A stretch of DNA of 64,000 nt from an uncultured Ruminococcus sp. (GCA_910576995.1 CAJTLC010000009.1:1-64000), one strand, 5' to 3'; counted from the first letter of the stretch, positions 52,876 to 61,711 are shown. Notes: generated from the sequence alone by a model not told the origin. Numbers and translations are program-made.

Positions 52876-55242
52876 ATGTTTACATTGTTGGTATTAATAC
52901 TTCTTCTCGCAGCGATACTCTTTGTTCCCATAATGTCCGCCATCATAATAGCGGCAGCCGTAAAGGCAAGCAAAGACGACAAAAATAATCAAAATATCAC
53001 GGGAACTTATCAGTATTCGAATTCCGTCAATTCGCCGCCGCGTAAAAAACTTACGGCTTCGGCAGTAATGCTTCTTATAGGCACGGCGTTTATCGTTCTT
53101 TCGGCGATAACGTTCGTTGCGGCAAACTGGGTAAAAATGCCTCCCGAAGGAAAAGTTTTCGCCCTCGCCGGCGCTGCTGTAATGGCATTTGCAATAAGCG
53201 CTGTATCAAGGGCTGCCGCAAAACTCGAAGGCACGTCCATATCATTCTATATAATGGGTACGTTTATTACCGATGTTGCGGTATTCACCGCCGCCTATTA
53301 TAAATTCTTCGGCGAATGGTTCAGCGTCCGCGGCGACGGATCTGCGCTGATTTATGCAGTTCTGCTGCTTATCTCGTCGGCAGCGTTTTTTATTGCGTAT
53401 CTTATCTATAAAAAGGCCGCTTTTATTTATACCGGTCTTTCGTTCATCTCCGCAGCCTTGATCTTCATATGCGTTCAGATAACCGACAATATAGAACAGT
53501 TCGCGCCCGTTATCATAATGGTTCAGTTCGCTGTCACCGCAGCTATTCATCTGCTGAAACCTCAAAAAGATACTATTTTTGATCGCCCCGTAAGAGTTAT
53601 CGGAGATATTACCGCCGTGATCTACGCCTTCCTTGCAGGACTCTACGTACTCTGCAATACCTTTGACGCCACGGGATACAGCTTCTTTATTCTCGGAATA
53701 GTTCTTCTCCAGCTTTTCCTGTACGGAACGTTCAAGAAGCAAAAATGGATGTACATCTTCATGAACATCATCGGTATCTACACCGCATTTTTAGCTGTCG
53801 GAACTGCCGAGGACAAATTCGGAACAGATTTTATCATCCTGCTTTTCGCGTTCATAGCCCTTGTCATCTACATTGCAAACTGCATAATGCCCAAAAACCT
53901 CACGGCTTCAAGAGCGATATCTTTCGTATTCGCACTGATCGGCGCATTTGTTTCGCTTATGGCGAATAATGACAGCTATTTCGGCATGAACGTTATCGTT
54001 CCTATCGCAATGTCGCTCTGCATTATCGGCTACGGTATGCATAAGGAAAAAGTGATACAGGTTCTCGCCGCTGTCGCTTCGCCGATACTGCCATTCTGCA
54101 CTGCGATCTACCTAAACAACAGATTCCGCGACCTATTTGTGCAGACCGCTCACCACGATATCGAAACGCTTGTTTTCGGAACTCTCACACTGTTTTATAT
54201 GGCAGTTGCAGCATTATTCATATATTTGCCGAAAATCAGAGAAAACAGCCAAAAGTCTGCCTCTTCAGAAGTCATGGCATATGCGAACATGATCTCAGCC
54301 GCTGCTATTCTCCTCAATATTACCGGATTTTCGCAACTTTTCATGGTTACGGCTGCATTGTGCGTTTTCCATTTCATACTCTCGTATTTCATGAGCTGCA
54401 ATATCACCGCAGTCGGTTCGGCAATGAGCTTTATTATCCTCGTCAATCATGTGCTTCAGCATTATCTCGGCAAGGAATCCGACAGCGAAATGTATATAAT
54501 GTTTGCGCTTTTCGCGGTACTTATGGCAATCTCCAGAATCGTATTCCCCGAAAAATTTGCAGTTAAAAAAGACGGACGAGTTCTCATCGACGTTATGATC
54601 TTAAGCGGCTGGGCAGCCGTTATCCCATTTCCGGTATTCAGCAGAGTTTCACTGTTTCTCCGAATAATTGCTGTCGCAGTATTTCTTGCAAGCTTTATCA
54701 AGAAGAATACAAATAAAGAAGCCGCGGCAGTTCTTCTTTCACTGGCGTCGTCGTTAGCGGCTATCGCTTTTATGACGAGACCTTTCTTAACACCCGATTC
54801 TTCAATGATCTCCTGCAAGATCAATCTCGCTATCTTCGCGCTGCTTGGCATCGCCTGCAAATACATCTGGCAGAATCACAAGCTTGCTTCAAAAATTTCA
54901 TCAACAATTATCTTCATAATCGCATTTACAGGACTGATAATAGATTCCATGGTCTTCACAAATATCGTAAACAAGATATTCGTTCTTGCCGTTACCGCAG
55001 CGATTCTCATTCTATCGTTCTATACAAAAAGCAAAACATGGTTTGTCGCATCTTCAACAGCCCTCGTGGCGATCACGGTATTCTCCACATGGAGATATTT
55101 CGACGCACTCGGCTGGTGGCTGTATCTCTTTATCGTCGGCGTTATCCTTGTTATTATCGCCGCCATCAATGAAGCCTGCAAGAAAAAAGGCGAATCGGTA
55201 AAATCAACAGTAAGTAAAAAATTCTCCGACTGGAGCTGGTAA
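52876..55242 (+). CDS. DUF2157-like polytopic membrane protein
   Basis: 788 aa with about 20 hydrophobic helices and no visible enzyme motif. After a first helix and a polar linker, the block LIGTAFIVLSAITFVAANWVKMPPEGKV is characteristic of DUF2157-type proteins. AAGGATCGAGG lies upstream of the ATG. It is followed directly by two repeat elements and then a two-component system, which may sense something connected with it. Function unknown. Confidence 0.75.
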   Translation: MFTLLVLILLLAAILFVPIMSAIIIAAAVKASKDDKNNQNITGTYQYSNSVNSPPRKKLTASAVMLLIGTAFIVLSAITFVAANWVKMPPEGKVFALAGAAVMAFAISAVSRAAAKLEGTSISFYIMGTFITDVAVFTAAYYKFFGEWFSVRGDGSALIYAVLLLISSAAFFIAYLIYKKAAFIYTGLSFISAALIFICVQITDNIEQFAPVIIMVQFAVTAAIHLLKPQKDTIFDRPVRVIGDITAVIYAFLAGLYVLCNTFDATGYSFFILGIVLLQLFLYGTFKKQKWMYIFMNIIGIYTAFLAVGTAEDKFGTDFIILLFAFIALVIYIANCIMPKNLTASRAISFVFALIGAFVSLMANNDSYFGMNVIVPIAMSLCIIGYGMHKEKVIQVLAAVASPILPFCTAIYLNNRFRDLFVQTAHHDIETLVFGTLTLFYMAVAALFIYLPKIRENSQKSASSEVMAYANMISAAAILLNITGFSQLFMVTAALCVFHFILSYFMSCNITAVGSAMSFIILVNHVLQHYLGKESDSEMYIMFALFAVLMAISRIVFPEKFAVKKDGRVLIDVMILSGWAAVIPFPVFSRVSLFLRIIAVAVFLASFIKKNTNKEAAAVLLSLASSLAAIAFMTRPFLTPDSSMISCKINLAIFALLGIACKYIWQNHKLASKISSTIIFIIAFTGLIIDSMVFTNIVNKIFVLAVTAAILILSFYTKSKTWFVASSTALVAITVFSTWRYFDALGWWLYLFIVGVILVIIAAINEACKKKGESVKSTVSKKFSDWSW

Positions 55243-55244
55243 TA

Positions 55245-55431
55245 AGAACCTGTCCACATATGAAATTCCGCACGTCTTTTCGGCAAATTTTGCCGATTGC
55301 TACGTCAAAAATCCTTGTCATATGACCGTAGGAAACGCCCGTGGTGCGTCAGTATGTCTGCGAATTTTTTCCTTGCACTCGTCAAAATTATGCTCGAAAA
55401 TCCGCACATAATTTCTATGTGGACAGGTTCT
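55245..55431. repeat. Family A element, copy 5 (inverted, long form)
   Basis: 187 bp with ends AGAACCTGTCCACATA and, in reverse, AGAACCTGTCCACATA. It is in the opposite orientation to copies 1-4 and carries the extended apical segment (CCGTAGGAAACGCCCGTGGTG) also seen in copy 4. It begins three bases after the DUF2157 stop. Confidence 0.8.
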
Positions 55432-55507
55432 AAATCAATTTTTACTTGTGCTACATTATGTCAGAGGACGCCGTCCCCTGACATATACAGCATAGCAAAA
55501 AATGATT
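55432..55507. repeat. Family C element, copy 3 (short form)
   Basis: About 76 bp: AAATCAATTTTTACTTGTGC and, reversed, AAATCATTTTTTGCTATGC flank a hairpin (GTCAGAGGACG/CGTCCCCTGAC). It lacks the outer ATAATCACGC and two of the three inner hairpins of the full copies. It abuts the family A copy and ends 20 bases before the kinase start. Confidence 0.7.
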
Positions 55508-55526
55508 TTCATGCATAGGAAAAGAG

Positions 55527-57134
55527 GTGAAGATTATTTATTCAGCTATATCGGCTATACTGCTGCTTATCGGACTCGGCGGAATGCTCGGCACTATCGC
55601 TTGGGTACTCCGCCGCGGCAACAGCAGCCGCCTTACCACGCTTTTTATAATCTGCCTGCTTTCTATCGCTTTGTGGCTTATATCTCAGCTTCTCATCCTC
55701 TTCTCAGTCAGCAAAAATCAGCTTTGGCTAAGTTATATCATCGGAAACGGCGGAATCTGCTTCTTCTCAACGTTCTGGCTTATGTTTGCAGCGGAATATT
55801 CGGATGTCAGCGCTAAAATCAAAAAATTTTCAATCGTTCTCCCACTGATCTCGGCTGCAATGTTTTCATGCATCGCCACAAATCCTTTTCATCATCTATA
55901 TTACACAGAATTTGGCAAGGGGAATATTTTATATGGCGGTATGTTTTATATTTTTCAAATAATCTTCTATATTTTCATAATTTCTGGCATCTCAATGATG
56001 TTCATACGCCATACACAGCGAAACGACGTAGTTACAGCGCAAACAATGCTTCTTGCACTTGCTGCGGCAGTACCGCTGATGGTCAATATACTGTCCGTCA
56101 GCGGCATAATACGCTCAAAAATAGAAGTTACGCCGCTTTGTTTTGCATTTTCGGTAATCATGATACTGATTGCTATAAGCCGATATGGATTGCTGAACGT
56201 CAACCGAATCGCTATCAACGATACTATAGACAAAATTGCTATAGCTGTTATAGTATTTGACGAAGACGACAATATGACGTACAAGAACAAGATGACTGAT
56301 AGTATTATTCAGATCGAAGAAAATACAACGCTTCCAGAATTCAGAAAAAAGCTGTCGGAACTCTCCGGAACTGAACTGGACGACGAAACGATCTCCAAAG
56401 AGCTAAAGATCGGAGATGAATATTACAATTTCCGACAAAGCATAAGCGTTAATAAAAAAGGCGCGGAGATCGCACGAATCATAATGATAAACAACGTTTC
56501 GGAATATTACGAACTTGCGGCAGCCGAAAATAAACTTTCGCTGGAATTGGAGCGAAACAGAATTACTCAGGAAATTCATGATTCAGCAGGTCATACTTTT
56601 ACAATGATAAGCTCTCTTGCAAAAATTTTACAAGTTGAAGCGCAGAATATTAGTAATAATTCACAAATTGAAAAGTATATTTCCGAAATCGACGGACTTT
56701 CCAGAAGCGGCGTTACTCAACTAAGATGTTCTATAAATAATTTGCGAGACGATGAATTCATGACATCTGTTACTAAAGCTGTACAAACCGTAACCACTGC
56801 TATACGAAATATTGATATAGAAATATGCGTCCAAGGCGAAGAAGATGAAAGTTTTGCATTCTGTATACGCGAAATTTACGAAAATACGCGCGAAACGCTT
56901 ACCAATGCAATGCGGTATTCGGGAGCAGACAGAATTGACATTATCCTTAAATTTTTGAGCGACAGACTGGAATTATATATTTTCGACAACGGCTGCGGCA
57001 CGGAAATTATTGAAGAAAACAACGGATTATCGGGAATCCGAAGCCGCACTGAAGCAATAGGCGGAAGCGTGCGGTTTTCCTCCGTAAAAGGTGAAGGGTT
57101 TACAACTATTATTAAAATTCCTAAAAGCGGGTGA
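55527..57134 (+). CDS. Sensor histidine kinase, multi-TM sensor with HisKA_3
   Basis: 535 aa. The first ~230 residues hold about seven membrane helices of the 7TM/N-terminal histidine-kinase type. A short cytoplasmic PAS-like part follows (about 240-330), then the dimerisation box with phospho-His in RITQEIHDSAGHTF. The ATPase has N-box ENTRETLTNAMRYS, G1 DNGCG and GLSGIRSRTEAIGG. The start is GTG, shortly after an AGGAAAAGAG stretch. The partner regulator lies 7 bases downstream. The signal is unknown. Confidence 0.88.
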   Translation: MKIIYSAISAILLLIGLGGMLGTIAWVLRRGNSSRLTTLFIICLLSIALWLISQLLILFSVSKNQLWLSYIIGNGGICFFSTFWLMFAAEYSDVSAKIKKFSIVLPLISAAMFSCIATNPFHHLYYTEFGKGNILYGGMFYIFQIIFYIFIISGISMMFIRHTQRNDVVTAQTMLLALAAAVPLMVNILSVSGIIRSKIEVTPLCFAFSVIMILIAISRYGLLNVNRIAINDTIDKIAIAVIVFDEDDNMTYKNKMTDSIIQIEENTTLPEFRKKLSELSGTELDDETISKELKIGDEYYNFRQSISVNKKGAEIARIIMINNVSEYYELAAAENKLSLELERNRITQEIHDSAGHTFTMISSLAKILQVEAQNISNNSQIEKYISEIDGLSRSGVTQLRCSINNLRDDEFMTSVTKAVQTVTTAIRNIDIEICVQGEEDESFAFCIREIYENTRETLTNAMRYSGADRIDIILKFLSDRLELYIFDNGCGTEIIEENNGLSGIRSRTEAIGGSVRFSSVKGEGFTTIIKIPKSG

Positions 57135-57141
57135 ATATTAA

Positions 57142-57768
57142 ATGATCAAAGTTATAATAGCGGACGATGTACAGATACTGCGAACAGGGCTGAAAGCCGT
57201 ACTTTCTCAGGACGACAGCATAAGAGTTGTCGGCGAGGCAGTTAACGGCAAGGAAGCATATGAGCTTTCAGTGCGGCTGAAACCGGACGTAGTGCTTATG
57301 GACATGAGAATGCCTGATTACGACGGCGGCTGCGGAACTCGTCTTATAAAAGAAAAGCTGAATTCCGTCAAAGTTCTTGTGCTGACAACTTTCGATGACA
57401 AGGAAACCGTCGAAAAGGCTGTATCGAGCGGTGCGGACGGCTACATTCTTAAAGAAATGGACAACGAACAAATAATCAATTCAATAAAGGCTGTTGCAGG
57501 CGGCATCAATGTTTTTTGTGATAATGTTTTTCAGTCAATAAAAAAAGATTCAGCCATTCAGCAGAATCCCAAAAATTTTGATCTTACGGACAGAGAAGTC
57601 GATTTTCTTCGGCTTATATGCGACGGCTGCGATAATAAAGAGATCGCGGCGCAGCTTTTTTTAGCTGAAGGAACAGTACGCAACGGAATTTCGCGGCTTC
57701 TTGAAAAATTAAAGCTGAAAGACAGAACTCAGCTTGCGGTTTTTGCGATAAAAAATAATATCGTCTGA
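57142..57768 (+). CDS. NarL/LuxR family response regulator
   Basis: 208 aa. The receiver domain has acidic residues D8/D9, phospho-acceptor D54 (VLMDMRMPDYDGG) and K104-type KE. The C-terminal GerE-type HTH reads LTDREVDFLRLICDGCDNKEIAAQLFLAEGTVRN. It is the cognate partner of the kinase upstream. The inverted repeat at 52772 is a candidate target. Confidence 0.92.
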   Translation: MIKVIIADDVQILRTGLKAVLSQDDSIRVVGEAVNGKEAYELSVRLKPDVVLMDMRMPDYDGGCGTRLIKEKLNSVKVLVLTTFDDKETVEKAVSSGADGYILKEMDNEQIINSIKAVAGGINVFCDNVFQSIKKDSAIQQNPKNFDLTDREVDFLRLICDGCDNKEIAAQLFLAEGTVRNGISRLLEKLKLKDRTQLAVFAIKNNIV

Positions 57769-57781
57769 TAGACCTGTTCAA

Positions 57782-57820
57782 AACAAATCAGTCCGACTTC
57801 ACTTGTCGGACTGATTTGTT
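57782..57820. terminator. Bidirectional terminator overlapping a convergent stop codon
   Basis: A 16-bp perfect stem (57782-57797 with 57805-57820). The last codons and stop of the leftward metallophosphoesterase remnant form part of the stem. Confidence 0.8.
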
Positions 57821-58908
57821 ATGTCTATTATAACAATTTCCGATTTTGCACCTGTTTTAAAAGGTATCGCCCAGCCTGAAATTCCGCTTGTTACTATGAA
57901 ATCGGTATTTCCGCGCCGTTCATGACCGTAAATTCTGTCATTCATACCCGTCAGCGTTCCCACATAACCCGTCGGAAAAAGATGACCGCCGTGAGTATGT
58001 CCTGACAGTACAAGATCAACGCCACTTTCCGCCTCCGCGTCATAGTCGTTCGGCTGATGATCAAGAACTATGCTGTACGTTGAATCCTCGGTATATCGCA
58101 TCAATACGGATATCGGCATACGGCCATCAGCATAAGTGTCGTGTCTGCCTATAATACATATATTATCGCTGATCATAGTTTTATCTTCAACAAGTATATC
58201 CACGCCATTATTATCAAGCTCATGAGCAAGATCTTCAACCGAAAAATCTCTGTCGCCATCAAAATAACCATGGTCATGATTGCCGTACGCATAAAATACG
58301 CCGTATTTCGTTTTGATGTTGCCGAGAGCCGCGCAGGCTTTTTCCATATCAGCTCTGTTGCTGTCGTCGTCCACAAAATCTCACACAATCATTACGGCGT
58401 CAACGTTCATATCGTCAAGACGTTTCATCTGCGCCGCAAATTCATCGCCGTCAAGAGTCGTTCCCAGATGAGAATCAGCGATCATGGCTATTCTCAACGG
58501 CTCTCCTATATCTTTTTCAGTTGTCAGATTGTAATGCGTAATAACAACATTATGTGCAGAATACCAGCCTATCGAGAGATACGAAGCCGTGAAAATCATC
58601 GCAGCCGCCGTGGAAATATTCCAATTAGGCGTTCTTTTGCAAATTTTGGACGCGATAAACGATACAGCGTCAAAAATCAGCTTGAACAGGAATAAATGTA
58701 TAAGCACTACAGCCATTGCCCACATATTTACGACAAGCAGCCATGGAAGGGCAATTACGGCAACTGCGGCAAAGGAAATAATCCATGCCGCAGCTTTATT
58801 TTTTTCAGCAATTTTCTTAACGACAGCCAATCTATAAAATCCTGCCGCCAAATATATCAAGCCGCCTACAGCGGTAATGATCACGGCTGCAAAAATAATC
58901 AGCCACAT
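57799..58908 (-). pseudogene. Membrane metallophosphoesterase broken by one in-frame TGA
   Basis: Two reading frames in the same phase (58381-58908, 175 aa; 57799-58374) together make one YkuE/YaeI-like phosphoesterase of about 369 codons. Four N-terminal membrane helices precede the motifs ADSHLG, DFVDDD, YGNHDHGYF, LDHQ and GHTHGGH. At 58381-58383 a TGA stands exactly where the Gly of the GDxxD metal motif is expected (VMIV-stop-DFVDDD), one G-to-T change from GGA. Everything else is intact, so the change is recent, a sequencing error, or suppressed. The gene starts 2 bases after thrH. Confidence 0.8.
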
Positions 58909-58910
58909 GA

Positions 58911-59522
58911 TCAGTCTCTGATCGCTTCCTTGATAGCGCCGAGAAGCTCGTCATATGTTTCAAAAGCAGGGAACTGCGGATAATCCGCCTTTATCTGCTC
59001 GGTGCTTCTGAATAAGAATCCCGCCTTGCTTGCCTGTATCATGCCAAGATCGTTGAAGCTGTCGCCGCTTGCGATAGTTTCATAACCTATGGACTGGAGA
59101 GCCTTTACGGTTGTGAGTTTCGATTTCTCGCAGCGCATCTTAAATCCCGTAATTTCGCCGTTTTCAGCTACTTCCAGCGTATTGCAGAAGATAGTCGGCT
59201 GACCGAGTTTCGACATAAGAGGAGCTGCAAACTGTGTAAACGTATCGCTGATGATTATCGTCTGACACATTGAACGGAGTTCGTCCAGAAATTCCTTTGC
59301 GCCGGGCATGGGATCGATCTTAGCTATAGTCTCCTGAATTTCTTTAAGTCCCAGACCGTGTTCCTTCAGAATATTTATGCGGTATTTCATAAGCTTATCG
59401 TAATCAGGCTCGTCGCGCGTAGTTTTTTTAAGTTCGGGAATTCCGCTTGCTTCTGCAAATGCGATCCAGATTTCGGGAACGAGAACGCCTTCAAGATCAA
59501 GGCAGGTAATATACATAGACAT
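58911..59522 (-). CDS. thrH: Bifunctional phosphoserine phosphatase/homoserine phosphotransferase ThrH
   Basis: A 203-aa HAD-superfamily enzyme. Motif I reads CLDLEGVLVPE, in which the first Asp is the nucleophile and the usual DxD second Asp is Glu, as in ThrH. Motif II is IIISDTFTQF and motif IV ASGDSFNDLGM. Homologues dephosphorylate phosphoserine and can transfer phosphate to homoserine. GGAGGT before 59522 selects the start MSMYITCLD. It probably feeds the window's thrC and shares a transcript with the broken phosphoesterase. Confidence 0.92.
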   Translation of the reverse strand: MSMYITCLDLEGVLVPEIWIAFAEASGIPELKKTTRDEPDYDKLMKYRINILKEHGLGLKEIQETIAKIDPMPGAKEFLDELRSMCQTIIISDTFTQFAAPLMSKLGQPTIFCNTLEVAENGEITGFKMRCEKSKLTTVKALQSIGYETIASGDSFNDLGMIQASKAGFLFRSTEQIKADYPQFPAFETYDELLGAIKEAIRD

Positions 59523-59618
59523 GGTTATGACCTCCATATGTTTAATTGGCAGCTTTGCCTGACCGGCAGCTTTACCATTAATATTATACCATGTTTTTAC
59601 AGCAATTGCAAGTCAAAA

Positions 59619-60386
59619 TCAGTTTTTACTCTCTTTCTTCGGTAAAGTTTTCAGAAGTATCAATGTATAGACTAAAGCAATTGCAGCTCCGGACAGTACA
59701 AACCAAATATACTTCATATTGTTCAAAGCGCCGTCTTCAGTGTAAAAGACGTCCTGCCAATTACCGAAAACGCTTGCTACATCAACGAAAGAGTGAACTA
59801 TAATACAAGGAATAATACTGCCGCCGCGATGATATATCGTTACACAAAGGAAACCGAAAACGACTGCATACACAACCTGACACAAATTCGGGACAAGTTC
59901 CGCACCACTTCCATTTATCAGATTAACGATATGACCAAGTCCAAAAGTTGCGCTTGAAATAATTATTGCCTTATTAGCGCTGCCGTTCTTTGCGATAGCA
60001 TTAAAAAGAAATCCTCGGAACAGCATTTCCTCCACGACGCCGACAAAAAGCATATTAAACGCGTCGCACAAAAGCGCCGGAACACTCGCATTATCGAAAA
60101 CGACACCCATCCAAAGATTTCTGGAAGCGAATATTGCAAGCGGTATGTACCAGATAAATCTGCTTGCCGGCGCAGTCGGTTTGCAAAATTTGTATTTTTT
60201 AAGCAAGCTGTTTTTCCATATAAATCCAAAAAGAAAAGCGGTCAATATAACGTTAAAAATTAAATTGACTGATTTATCTATTCCTATCGCTCCATTAAGA
60301 GAGTTTGCTGCCGATTGTGATACGACATATACGCCTATGCATAATAACGTGAACGTAAGTTCGCTCTTCTCATATAACTTTTTCAT
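59619..60386 (-). CDS. CPBP family intramembrane glutamic endopeptidase
   Basis: 255 aa with about seven membrane helices. The Abi/CPBP catalytic motif EEMLFRGFLFN and the downstream histidine motif FGLGHIVNLING are intact. Roles in the family range from protein processing to bacteriocin self-immunity; none can be chosen here. The start overlaps the TetR gene stop (ATGA), so both are under the TetR-controlled promoter. Confidence 0.88.
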   Translation of the reverse strand: MKKLYEKSELTFTLLCIGVYVVSQSAANSLNGAIGIDKSVNLIFNVILTAFLFGFIWKNSLLKKYKFCKPTAPASRFIWYIPLAIFASRNLWMGVVFDNASVPALLCDAFNMLFVGVVEEMLFRGFLFNAIAKNGSANKAIIISSATFGLGHIVNLINGSGAELVPNLCQVVYAVVFGFLCVTIYHRGGSIIPCIIVHSFVDVASVFGNWQDVFYTEDGALNNMKYIWFVLSGAAIALVYTLILLKTLPKKESKN

Positions 60387-60946
60387 TCTTCCTCCTTTGC
60401 GGCAAGAACTGCGCCGCGGTAAGCGTTTGTAAGATGTTTGACCGCCGATTTCTCGTCAAATTCAAGCGAATTATTGGCAATTATGCTCGCATAACCGTGT
60501 GCGAACAGAGCTATTGTGAGAAATATTTCTTTGGTTTTTTCTTCTGTTGCTCCCATCGCCTGACTCATTGCCGCAAGTACAGGCTTCAATTCATCCGAAT
60601 TGATCATTTCAAGCAGACTATGTTCCTTTGCGTATCCGGATTGAAACAGAAAACGAAAAAGATTAGGTTCATTTATCGCAAAACGGATATAATTCAGACC
60701 TATTCCGAGCATAATATCATTATCGCGAATATTCATCAAATATTCCGTGTGAAAAATATCTGCCTTCTCGTAAATCGCTCGCTTTATCTCCTCTATAGTT
60801 TTGAAATTATAAAGCACAGGCTGCGTTGAACAATTCAAGCGTTCGGCTATTTTTCTCACGTTTACCTTTTCGATGCCCATCTCACGAACGATCTCGAATC
60901 CAGCTTCCGTAACCATTTCCCGTGTTATTTTAACTTTAGGCGGCAT
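60383..60946 (-). CDS. TetR/AcrR family transcriptional regulator
   Basis: 187 aa. The N-terminal HTH runs ITREMVTEAGFEIVREMGIEKVNVRKIAERLNCSTQPVLYNFKTIEEI, with a helical ligand-binding C-terminal domain (TetR C-33-like). AAAGGAG fixes the start at 60946. A palindrome over its own transcription start indicates autorepression. It controls the co-transcribed CPBP protease gene. Confidence 0.9.
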   Translation of the reverse strand: MPPKVKITREMVTEAGFEIVREMGIEKVNVRKIAERLNCSTQPVLYNFKTIEEIKRAIYEKADIFHTEYLMNIRDNDIMLGIGLNYIRFAINEPNLFRFLFQSGYAKEHSLLEMINSDELKPVLAAMSQAMGATEEKTKEIFLTIALFAHGYASIIANNSLEFDEKSAVKHLTNAYRGAVLAAKEEE

Positions 60947-60968
60947 TTCGAATCTCCTTTCATAATCC

Positions 60969-60982
60969 TTGTTATATAACAA
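60969..60982 (-). promoter_or_regulatory. Candidate TetR-type operator
   Basis: Perfect 14-bp palindrome TTGTTATATAACAA, seven bases downstream of the -10 and so over the transcription start of the tetR-CPBP operon. Confidence 0.65.
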
Positions 60983-60989
60983 CAGTTAT

Positions 60990-61018
60990 ATTATATTATG
61001 TTTCAATTGAGATGTCAA
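60990..61018 (-). promoter_or_regulatory. Promoter of the tetR-CPBP operon
   Basis: Minus-strand TTGACA (61013-61018), 17-bp spacer, TATAAT (60990-60995); perfect consensus at both boxes. Confidence 0.88.
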
Positions 61019-61047
61019 TAGGAAAATAAAATTTTTCTACTCGCCGA

Positions 61048-61076
61048 TTGACATGCTTATTAAAATATGATAAAAT
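61048..61076 (+). promoter_or_regulatory. Promoter of the Fur-family regulator gene
   Basis: TTGACA (61048-61053), 17-bp spacer, TAAAAT (61071-61076) with an extended -10 TG; divergent from the tetR promoter. Confidence 0.75.
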
Positions 61077-61155
61077 AATTACAGAATATACTGCTCCCAC
61101 AACTCACTCTTGAATTTTACCATATAATTCTTTAAATTGGAGCAATAACACAAAA

Positions 61156-61177
61156 ACCGCACGGAATTCCGTGCGGT
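61156..61177 (+). promoter_or_regulatory. GC-rich perfect palindrome in the fur-family leader
   Basis: A 22-bp palindrome ACCGCACGGAATTCCGTGCGGT, 19 bases before the ATG at 61197. There is no T run, so termination is unlikely. It could hinder translation or be a protein-binding site. Confidence 0.45.
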
Positions 61178-61196
61178 CTGAAACTGTGAGGCGTTT

Positions 61197-61628
61197 ATGA
61201 AAAAAGATCTTGGTTACAAAACATCACAAAAGGAAATGCTTCTGGATTTTCTTGTAAAAAATAAAGAAAAACATACAAACGTTCAGGAAATAAGCACGTA
61301 CCTTCGTTCGGAGGGTACTCCGGTCGGAACTGCGACTATTTATCGTCAGCTTGATCGCCTCGTTGATTCAGGGATCGTACGGAAATTCGTGATAGACGGC
61401 AAAACAGGCGCGTGCTATCAATACGTCGAAAATGAAAAGGAATGCCGCGAACACTTTCATCTGAAATGCCTGATCTGCGGTAAACTTATTCATCTCAGCT
61501 GCGCGCAGCTTATCGGAATTAACCGCCATATCGCCGAGCATCATGGATTTATCGTCGATCCGCTCCAGACTGTTTTTTATGGCAAATGCGCGGAATGCTC
61601 AGCTTCGGAATCGGAAACTGAAGAGTAG
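61197..61628 (+). CDS. Fur family metalloregulator (Fur/Zur/PerR group)
   Basis: 143 aa. A winged-helix DNA-binding domain (NVQEISTYLRSEGTPVGTATIYRQLDRLVDSG) is followed by the dimer/metal domain with HFHLKCLICGK and the structural zinc pairs C91/C94 and C131/C134. It cannot be assigned to Fur, Zur or PerR by eye. The Fur-type box at 33657 is a plausible target. GAGG precedes the ATG. The leader is about 110 nt with a 22-bp palindrome. Confidence 0.9.
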   Translation: MKKDLGYKTSQKEMLLDFLVKNKEKHTNVQEISTYLRSEGTPVGTATIYRQLDRLVDSGIVRKFVIDGKTGACYQYVENEKECREHFHLKCLICGKLIHLSCAQLIGINRHIAEHHGFIVDPLQTVFYGKCAECSASESETEE

Positions 61629-61711
61629 ATCTTCACATCGTCAGTTTCGTTTTCGCAATGCGGAATTCCTCCGCTTTTAGGCACATATATCTTCATATCT
61701 TCATCATTCAT
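61577..61711 (-). CDS. Possible small protein, 44 aa, antisense to the fur-family 3' end
   Basis: The ATG at 61711 follows GAGGTG at good spacing. The product begins MNDEDMKIYVPKSGGIPHCE and is acidic and unrecognised. The last 17 codons overlap the end of the Fur-family gene on the other strand. The ribosome binding site and the plausible residues are the only support. No promoter was seen; a solo family A end lies upstream at 61760. Confidence 0.3.
   Translation of the reverse strand: MNDEDMKIYVPKSGGIPHCENETDDVKIYSSVSDSEAEHSAHLP

Noticed and set aside
58381..58383. UGA recoded as glycine or selenocysteine
   Set aside because: Other genes here end in TGA, no selenocysteine insertion hairpin was evident, and Gly rather than Cys/Sec is expected at this motif position. 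A point mutation is simpler.
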